NCBI GenBank assembly: GCA_019925105.1
Contig: JAHGAU010000001.1
Coordinates: forward strand, 1,860,001-1,924,000
Direction of reading: 5' to 3'
Length of the DNA stretch: 64,000 nt
DNA from: Niebla homalea
Taxonomy: Eukaryota; Ascomycota; Lecanoromycetes; Lecanorales; Ramalinaceae
Shown: positions 57,504 to 64,000 of the stretch, piece by piece
How positions within the stretch are numbered: position 1 is the stretch's first letter
Layout of the letters: every line of letters starts with the position of its first letter
Made by a program: the position numbers and the translations under genes
Notes under the pieces: model-generated
What the model saw: the letters and a program-made list of their open reading frames with translations, nothing else
The model's database searches: none
Told to the model about the DNA's origin: nothing

Positions 57504-58378
57504 TTATTCAAGCAATTCCGAGGGCATCTGGAAAGTCTTCGAAGGAGTAGGTTCACCTGAAGCTTTAGATTCGGTCCCTTCACGACCCTTGCTCTCCGTT
57601 GCACCCTTCGATGGATTAGTATCTATCTCCAAGGTGACCTGTTATCTATCAGCTTGTCTCGAAAAGCAACCTTCACAATGAAGGAAGCGAGCTCAATACC
57701 GCTCCGTCAAGACTAGAATAATCCACACTCACAGGCCCTGAATTTTGACTATTGACTGTTGTTCGTCAGCAAGAAAGGATAGGCATTATGGGTGAATATC
57801 TTGCCTTCCATCATGGCTTGGAACACACCATTCTTCACCTTTGCGGGATCATAGAGTTCCTGTACCTTGCCATAGAATACATCATACAGCTCCCGAGCTT
57901 GTTCGGAGCCAGCAGCTCCATGAAAGTCCGGCTTGTTGCCTTTCTTTGTCGACGCTTGAAGAGTGAATTGAGATACTTGTCACCAACGTCAGATCTATGC
58001 TTATGAAAGGTAGTCTACAGCTCGCCGGCGGCGGGCGTACCGCAAAGGACTTCGCCATTAATGTCCTGTACATTCTGTTTCCACTGGATGTAGGGTATCA
58101 GTAAAGGGTTTTACGGCCTCCCTTGCTTCTTTGAAGGTGATCTTACAGTTCCTCCACTCTCATCAGGCCACATCTTCATCTTCAGCACTTTGGACGCCAT
58201 AGCTTCGACTTCCTTCCGCGAATCCTTATCGGAGACACCAGCGAAGACGAGGACGCCTTTCCCAATGGTCGATACTAGATGACTATCGACGGTCACAGAG
58301 GCCGAAGCGACCCTTTGAATGACGGCTTCGACATGTTAGGCCATTGAAGTAGGAATACCTTGATAGATCACCTTTCAT
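57504..58378 (-). CDS. DTD1: D-aminoacyl-tRNA deacylase
   Basis: Exons: 58378-58372, 58325-58147, 58083-58041, 57975-57805, 57755-57733, 57638-57504, giving 185 aa. The family sequence appears only after splicing: MKAVIQRVASASVTVD, GKGVLVFAGVSDKDS, KMKMWPDESGG, the active-site VSQFTLQAST followed by KKGNKPDFHGAAG, VKNGVFQAMMEV, then NSGPVTLEIDTNPSK with a short acidic tail. The SQFT and NSGPVT (usually N-x-GPVT) motifs form the active site that removes D-amino acids from tRNA, acting in the cytosol. Two gene-structure oddities: a first exon of 7 nt, and a GC-AG intron (donor GCAAG at 57804) that must be used to reach the NSGPVT motif. It diverges from the NOT3/5 gene. Confidence 0.92.
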
Positions 58379-58912
58379 ATTGGTCGACTGATCGCGATCC
58401 GTAGAGGTCAATGAATCACACTTGAGTGCTGGTACCCATAATCAGCTAAGATGAGATTGATATTCTGCCTCAATTAGATGATTGCCAGCCTTAGCCCTGT
58501 GGTCAGTGTAAGTTTGGTGAAGAGTGAATTAGAGCATCGAGCACAGTGAAAGTCATCGTCGCTTCGTCCCCTCCCTCTCTTTCATCCGAGACTGAACGAG
58601 GGGAAGTAAGGATTTAAGGTTGCGGAGATTTGGCACTTGGCACGTCAGCCTTATCCGCCCACCTCAAGTTCGAGAGGGACGTCGACAAAGGCACGACAAT
58701 CCAACACCGAACGCTCCAATGGAACTCCATACCTCTTATAGAAGACCTCGGCTTTGACATCGCTTCATGCCGGCACCACTATTCCATAAGCGGCCCTCTA
58801 TACCCAAGAACTCTAACCCTAAACTCTTGCAGTTGATCCCAAATTTCCACCCTCTGAGAGCAAGTTACGGCCTCGACCTCGTCCCTGCGTTGTTTCCTCG
58901 TCGAAACTCACC
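58379..58912. promoter_or_regulatory. Divergent promoter region between the deacylase and NOT3/5 genes
   Basis: 534 bp between two outward-reading housekeeping genes. No recognised element. Confidence 0.45.
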
Positions 58913-60947
58913 ATGGCGGCAAGAAAGCTCCAGCAGGAAATGGACAAGCTCTTCAAGAAAGTGGCAGAGGGAAAGGAAATCTTCGACGGCATTCTCGAGA
59001 AGATTCATCAGTCCAGCAATGGATCGCAAAAGGATAAACTTGAGGATGCGCTCAAGCGGGAAATCAAAAAGCTACAACGATATCGGGACCAAATCAAAAC
59101 CTGGGCGGCTGGCAACGAAATCAAGGACAAGAAGCCGCTCATGGAGCAACGGAAACTCATAGAAAACGTAAGTGGCTGTCCCGAGGCAGCCCTTCAATTG
59201 TCAAGGTGGAGCTGATCTCTACCGGCGGCAGTGTATGGAGAAATTCAAAGCCGTAGAGAAAGAGATGAAAACAAAGGCATTCTCAAAAGAAGGTTTGAAC
59301 GCTACCGCCAAAATGGACCCCAAGGAGAAGGAGAAACAAGAAGCCATTGACTTTCTCAACAACATGGTAGAAGAGCTGGAAAGACAAGTCGAGACATTCG
59401 AGGCCGAGGAGGAATCTCTCCAGGCAACTGTCAAGAAGGGCAGGAAAGACACAGGCAAGGCAGACCGTCTATCCGAGATAAGCAGGACTACCGAGCGGCA
59501 TAAATTTCACCTAGGCAAACTGGAGTTACTACTGAGGTCCCTGCAAAATGGCAATGTGGAGACTGAGCAAGTGGTGGAGATACAGGATGGCATCAAGTAC
59601 TACGTCGAGGAGAACCAGTCCGTGGAGTTCATGGAAGACGATTTGATATACGAGGACCTGAACCTTGAAGACGATGAAGGCGCCTTTGGCATATCAAATG
59701 ATGTCGATAGAGTTTCGTCTCAAGATACTCAGTCGAATCAAGACGATCAACAAGATCCAGCAGAGAATCGAGGGGGAGGGACTGTGGGAGTGAAAACGAA
59801 ACAGCCATCCATATCCGAACCCGCAAATGTTACAGCCAGAAGGCCATCAAACAATTTCAAGTCACCTTTACCTGCTCTCGCTACTCTGCATACTCCCCTT
59901 CCAAATGTGACCAATGGCCCCGCCAATACCGCGATGAAACCCGCACCTGTTCCGACAAGACCGCCAGGCGAGACCCTGAAATACGCTTCCGCGGCTGCCG
60001 CTGCTGCAGCAGTCGGTGATAAAACCGCTGTCGGCATAGCGCCCTTACCACCTCCGCCGTCTGCAGCAACAACACAGCCTACCCAAACACCGTCTGGACT
60101 CTCCGCTCATCCTTCCCTACCAAAGAAAGCTTCGACTACATCGCCAAATACGACCTCTTCTGTTCCCAAGCCTGTCTCTATCGAAGAACCACATATGGAA
60201 GCGTCGCAGGCGACGCAGCCAGCACCCAAAGTCTCTCCCCAAACTCAGCCAGCTGCCCCTCCTGTTCAAAGTGTCTCATACAGTGCATCTCTTCCACCAC
60301 CTGCCACCGATTCTGAATCGAACAATTCGGCCTCTCGACCCAAATCTCCGCCGCTGTTGCCAGAGCCAATGACACGTTCCGAACCTGTGCATCCCATGGA
60401 GCAGGTCGCCAGTACGACAGCAGGAGACTCTTCCACAATACCTCAATCGAATGGGGATCCAGCGAGAGGGGATGAGACCGAGTCTGTGTATCATCTTCCA
60501 CCAGGCCTGCAGGATCTTCTCCAGTCGTTTGAGGTCACAAAGAGCCATGCTGCTGATCCTGATTCGCCCTCTGTGCAGAGACTACTGCAAGCGTCAGCAA
60601 CGACTCGCCCCAACTATCTGGACGCCGAGAAACCACGGCATTACAGGCCTGACACGAAATACAACACTCCCGAATACTATCCGCAGCAACCGTTCTCTTA
60701 TGCCGATGACCCCGGACTGTACAGCAAGATCGACTCGGACACATTATTCTACATCTTCTACTATCGCCAAAACACCTATCAGCAATACATGGCGGCTAAA
60801 TCTCTGAAAGGTCAGAGCTGGCGCTTTCACAAGCAATATCAGACTTGGTTCCAACGCCACGAAGAGCCTAAGACCATCACGGAAGAGTATGAGCAAGGGA
60901 CGTATCGCTTCTTCGATTATGAAAGTACATGGTGCGTCAGAGAGTAA
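58913..60947 (+). CDS. NOT3: CCR4-NOT transcription complex subunit Not3/Not5
   Basis: Exons: 58913-59167 and 59232-60947, giving 656 aa. The N-terminal Not3 coiled-coil domain (about 1-230) is clear: [73 protein letters not shown] joined to [20 protein letters not shown], and [21 protein letters not shown] long Pro/Ser/Thr-rich disordered linker follows. The C-terminal NOT box begins near 530 and includes [40 protein letters not shown] and the ending [13 protein letters not shown]. It scaffolds mRNA deadenylation and transcript control. The start is set by the conserved MAARKLQ; an overlapping upstream frame from 58767 is not used. Confidence 0.94.
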
Positions 60948-62967
60948 AACTTGACGGAAGCCGCTGCCATGGGCAGAAGCTACCTAGAGTCCACAGAACA
61001 GGCTGACCAAGTACTTTAGGATGAATCGGAGGAAAGCGGACTTCAAATTCGCATATAAATTCTTAGAGGACGATTTATAATCCCAATAGCCGTAAGCCGA
61101 AGAATTTCAGCAAGGTTCAAAGACACCTCAACCTTCGATCAAGCCCGAGATGCATCGCCCATTGAAGTGATCAGAGGCGATTTGCACTTTCCGCTTCATG
61201 CATTCAATCAAGTAGGTACCTTCCTTCACTGCCCACTCAGATGGTAGCCTTGTTATGTCGGGCCTGCATCCACGCATTCCCGGTTGGTTAGCTTTCCCGT
61301 CCTTTTTCCTTTTTCCTTCTTCTATCTTTTCCTATCAGCCTAAAATTTGCCATCTTGTCTACATCTATATTGCACAGTCTCTTCAAGCTATGAGAAAAAG
61401 TAAAGTTTCGGTAATGTTGCGTCTGCGCGACTGCTGCTCGGTGAGATCTTAGTGGTATGCGCCTTCTTAGCCAATCAGAAGTAGGCAAATTGCTTCGCCT
61501 CAGCCTGATTTTGCCTGAACGCCTTCTTCTTGCTTTCTGTCCAGGCGCGAATGCTATGAGCAGATTTCCCAATGCGCCTTCAAAACAGCCGGTAGGCAAC
61601 CACTCACCCAAGTTATGCTACAATGCCTCGTTGCAGGTTGCCGCTTCTACAATGACCAATTGGGTCAGAGCCGTCCAATCTACCTTTGGCCGCAATAATG
61701 ACCAGCGCGTTTAAGGTAGCCAGTCCGGCTTCAGAAGAGCTCAATGCGCCGCTCTCTGGGGGTGCTAGGGAATTGGGTTGAGCCATCCAAATGTGCGACA
61801 ATGCCTTCAGCGCTGCTGCACCAGATCGAAACTCTCACACAGCCTGTTTAGAAGTTCGGAAGACGCTTCCCATAGTAAACTGGGTCTAGGGATATTCAGG
61901 TCCGCGAGGCAATTTGTCTTTCTGTCTGGCACCGCCTGTGCCTCACCGAACACTGCCTCCGAGTATCAGATCGCAATTCGAAACGCGGTACCGTTCTCCC
62001 GGTTAATTGGACTCTTTCACCAACGCCCATGAACAAAACATCTTTTTTTCAACAAGCATGCTGCGCCAGAAGGTACCTTCGATCCGACGGCTCCTCCCCT
62101 GCTTTAGTCTCCTGTGGCAGATTCTGCATACCTACCTCTTCATTCTCAACACTGCCAGATCGCTAAAGTTTCAAGCATGACAACACGTGGATCTATCCAG
62201 GCAAAGCTTAGATGGCAAACTCAGCATGTAGGGTATTGCGTATGTGGACATGATCCATGACAAGGCATATGGAGGCGCTGAATGAGGCTTAGATCCGTCT
62301 GCCTCCGCTTTCTACTATGGCCTCAACGGTAGATCGTGCTAATGCCTCCTTTCCGACTGAACGGTCCGGACCTTGTATCTCGAGGCTTCCAATTGAATTG
62401 CACGAGGGCTACATACGCCGACCCTGCTATGGCCGTGCAATGGATTTTGGCTGATTCTGTTGCCACCTGATTAGCGCCATTCTGCCAGGTAAATTGGGAG
62501 TCGTCTTGACATAACTTCATTCTCGAGCCGCACTCATGCCTTCACTTACTTGGTCTTCAATTCCGGAAGTTGTCGCAAAATTGTTTGCCCCAAACCTTTT
62601 GACCTTTGACCGACGAGCTCGGATGAGACCGACTTCTCGGTGAAGACGCAGCGTTTGGACATTCCCAAAGCTCAACTCACCGAAGGCGCTTCACGGTTCA
62701 TATCCCTTACAAGCATCTCATTTCTTCACCTATTCTCACTGCCCCGCCTCAGACTTGGTGGAGAAGAGTGAAGCCTGGGAGTGGTGATAAACTGTGCTCT
62801 TTTGCCTGTTTTGCGCATCATTCAACCTGTGACCTTCGCGCTTACTTCCTCTTCGACCTTACAACAGTGCTTGTTTCTGGCCTCAGCCTCCGTTCACCGA
62901 CGCTGTCTGACCGTCCGACGTGGCTGTAAACACAGGATTAACCTTGGTTGCCGCAGCTTCGATCACC
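60948..62967. other. Intergenic, 2 kb, no gene seen
   Basis: Between the NOT3/5 stop and the zinc-finger start, both on the plus strand. Frames are short (under about 110 aa) and overlap on both strands. No tRNA-like cloverleaf or repeat was found by eye. It presumably carries the long leader and promoter of the zinc-finger gene. Confidence 0.45.
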
Positions 62968-63656
62968 ATGGGGCATCATCTTGATCAGGTATTGTGCTCG
63001 CCTCCTTTTTCTCTACACGACTTACAAGGCTCCAGAACCGTGCCGTCGATTTATATAATCACCCATATACCAGCTACGACCCCAGTCTGAGCATCAGTAC
63101 TTACCCTCATGGACTACCATTAGAGGCTTGCAGCTCGCAATCGTCTCACAGCACTACTGGATCTTACGACTCTGGCTGTTCTGACCTCAGCAGTCCTATA
63201 TTGGACTCCAATTCACCCGTGGGCTCTGTTGTCCACATATATCCAGTACTAGATACCACTGGGCAAACCAGAAAATCCAAGACTCGTCTCAGCAGCTCAG
63301 GCAAGATGTCTTACAGCGGAAGTGTAAGCCCCACAAGGTACGTACTTTGGTCTTTTCTGATTCGCTCTTCACCACATCTAGGAAAAGCAGGTAAACTGAC
63401 AAACATGTGTGGCAGGGGCCAATTGCACCATTGCCTAGCAGGCGGCGGCTGCGAATACAGAACCGACCGCCATACAGACTTGAAGCGACACTACAAGGCA
63501 AAGCATCCCTGCCCGGGAGAGGAGATGTTTCAGTGCTCGTACAAGAGCTGCAAGAAAGAATTCACACGCAAAGATCATCTACGTGATCACTGCAAAAGGG
63601 TCCATTACCGAGACCTGCCAGTCGGACTGGGCGGCACTGGTGGCAAGTTGAGGTAG
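62968..63656 (+). CDS. Small protein with two C2H2 zinc fingers
   Basis: Exons: 62968-62988 (MGHHLDQ), 63036-63337, 63416-63656, giving 187 aa. The N-terminal 110 residues are Ser/Tyr-rich and disordered (YNHPYTSYDPSLSIS, SSHSTTGSYDSGCSDLSS). Two C2H2-like fingers follow: the first with CLAGGGC, RHTDLKRH and KAKH, the second with CSYKSCKKEFTRKDHLRDHC and KRVH. The spacing suggests a paired-finger DNA-binding module of the kind found in many fungal regulators. The second intron is 78 nt and stays open if retained, which would add 26 residues before the fingers. The first exon is inferred from phase and the acceptor CTCCAG at 63030-63035; an alternative start at 62994 exists in the open frame. 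Target genes are unknown, and it is far from the PKS cluster. Confidence 0.75.
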
Positions 63657-64000
63657 ACCCTGGAGGAGGACTTATCAGACTCGACTGCCGTTCATCCTTC
63701 TTTGTCACAACTGTATGTTCCTTGGCTGGCAGATTGATTTCCTTGTATAAATGGGTTTCGGGAGATGCAAATAAAAAGGGGGGCATTAGATGGGTGGGTA
63801 CTGGAGCAGTGGGGCTTAACGGTGACGGGCGCAATTCTCGGCTTCAACTCATTCATTGGGGGTGGGGGGACTCGAAATTCTGTAGATTTGGGGTCATACC
63901 TCGTGTAAACAAATGAAAGCCAGGGCAGATTTCACTTCACTTTTTTGGCAATTAGTCGTCTCCCGTCTGTAGTCAAGCAAGTGGTACGTTTGCCTAGATT
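63657..64000. other. Right-edge intergenic DNA
   Basis: 3' side of the zinc-finger gene. Contains a TATAAATG run near 63746 and a G-rich patch at about 63860-63870. No gene seen before the window ends. Confidence 0.4.

Noticed and set aside
1..64000. CRISPR arrays, prokaryotic operons, ribosome-binding sites, rRNA or tRNA genes
   Set aside because: The window is eukaryotic nuclear DNA with spliceosomal introns. No regularly spaced repeats, rRNA cores or clear tRNA B-box and cloverleaf were found by eye.

Overview
This window is nuclear DNA of a filamentous ascomycete (Pezizomycotina). Genes carry short spliceosomal introns (about 40-90 nt, mostly GT-AG), and the household genes are typical fungal ones: 20S proteasome alpha-1, trifunctional C1-THF synthase, eIF3i, a BUD2-type RasGAP, Cyp40, D-aminoacyl-tRNA deacylase, CCR4-NOT subunit Not3/5 and mitochondrial ribosomal mL58. 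I cannot fix the class or genus. Base composition is close to balanced, with no AT-rich decayed block. Exon coordinates were reconstructed by eye from splice signals, reading phase and protein family pattern.

Layout. 0-6.7 kb: a Cys-rich protein of unknown role at the left edge, an unrecognised 182-aa protein, the proteasome alpha-1 subunit and a mitochondrial-type PPR protein. 8.1-35.9 kb: a polyketide gene cluster made of a quinone-oxidoreductase-like MDR enzyme, a GMC flavoenzyme, an AflR-type Zn2Cys6 regulator, a 4.8-kb stretch with no recognisable gene, a highly reducing PKS (HR-PKS, minus strand), a non-reducing PKS (NR-PKS, plus strand) and a salicylate-hydroxylase-like FAD monooxygenase. 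35.9-38.1 kb: no confident gene, possibly a broken one. 38.1-64 kb: conserved housekeeping genes, a secreted CAP/PR-1-like protein and a small C2H2 zinc-finger protein, separated by ordinary intergenic DNA that includes one short tandem duplication.

How the cluster may work. The two PKSs diverge from a shared 529-bp promoter. The NR-PKS starts with an intact starter-unit acyltransferase (SAT) and ends with tandem ACPs and a thioesterase. The simplest model is that the HR-PKS makes a reduced chain without C-methyl branches (its methyltransferase region is vestigial). The SAT loads that chain, and the NR-PKS extends and cyclises it to an alkylated resorcylic-type aromatic acid, lactone or ester (for example depside-like), which TE releases. 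The FAD monooxygenase would then hydroxylate or decarboxylatively oxidise the ring, and the GMC and MDR enzymes could tailor further. No P450, O-methyltransferase or transporter is seen. Unusual points are a GMC enzyme whose usual catalytic His is Asn, an HR-PKS ER domain with an altered nucleotide-binding loop beside a separately encoded MDR reductase, and the large empty gap inside the cluster. The product is inference; no known cluster was matched.
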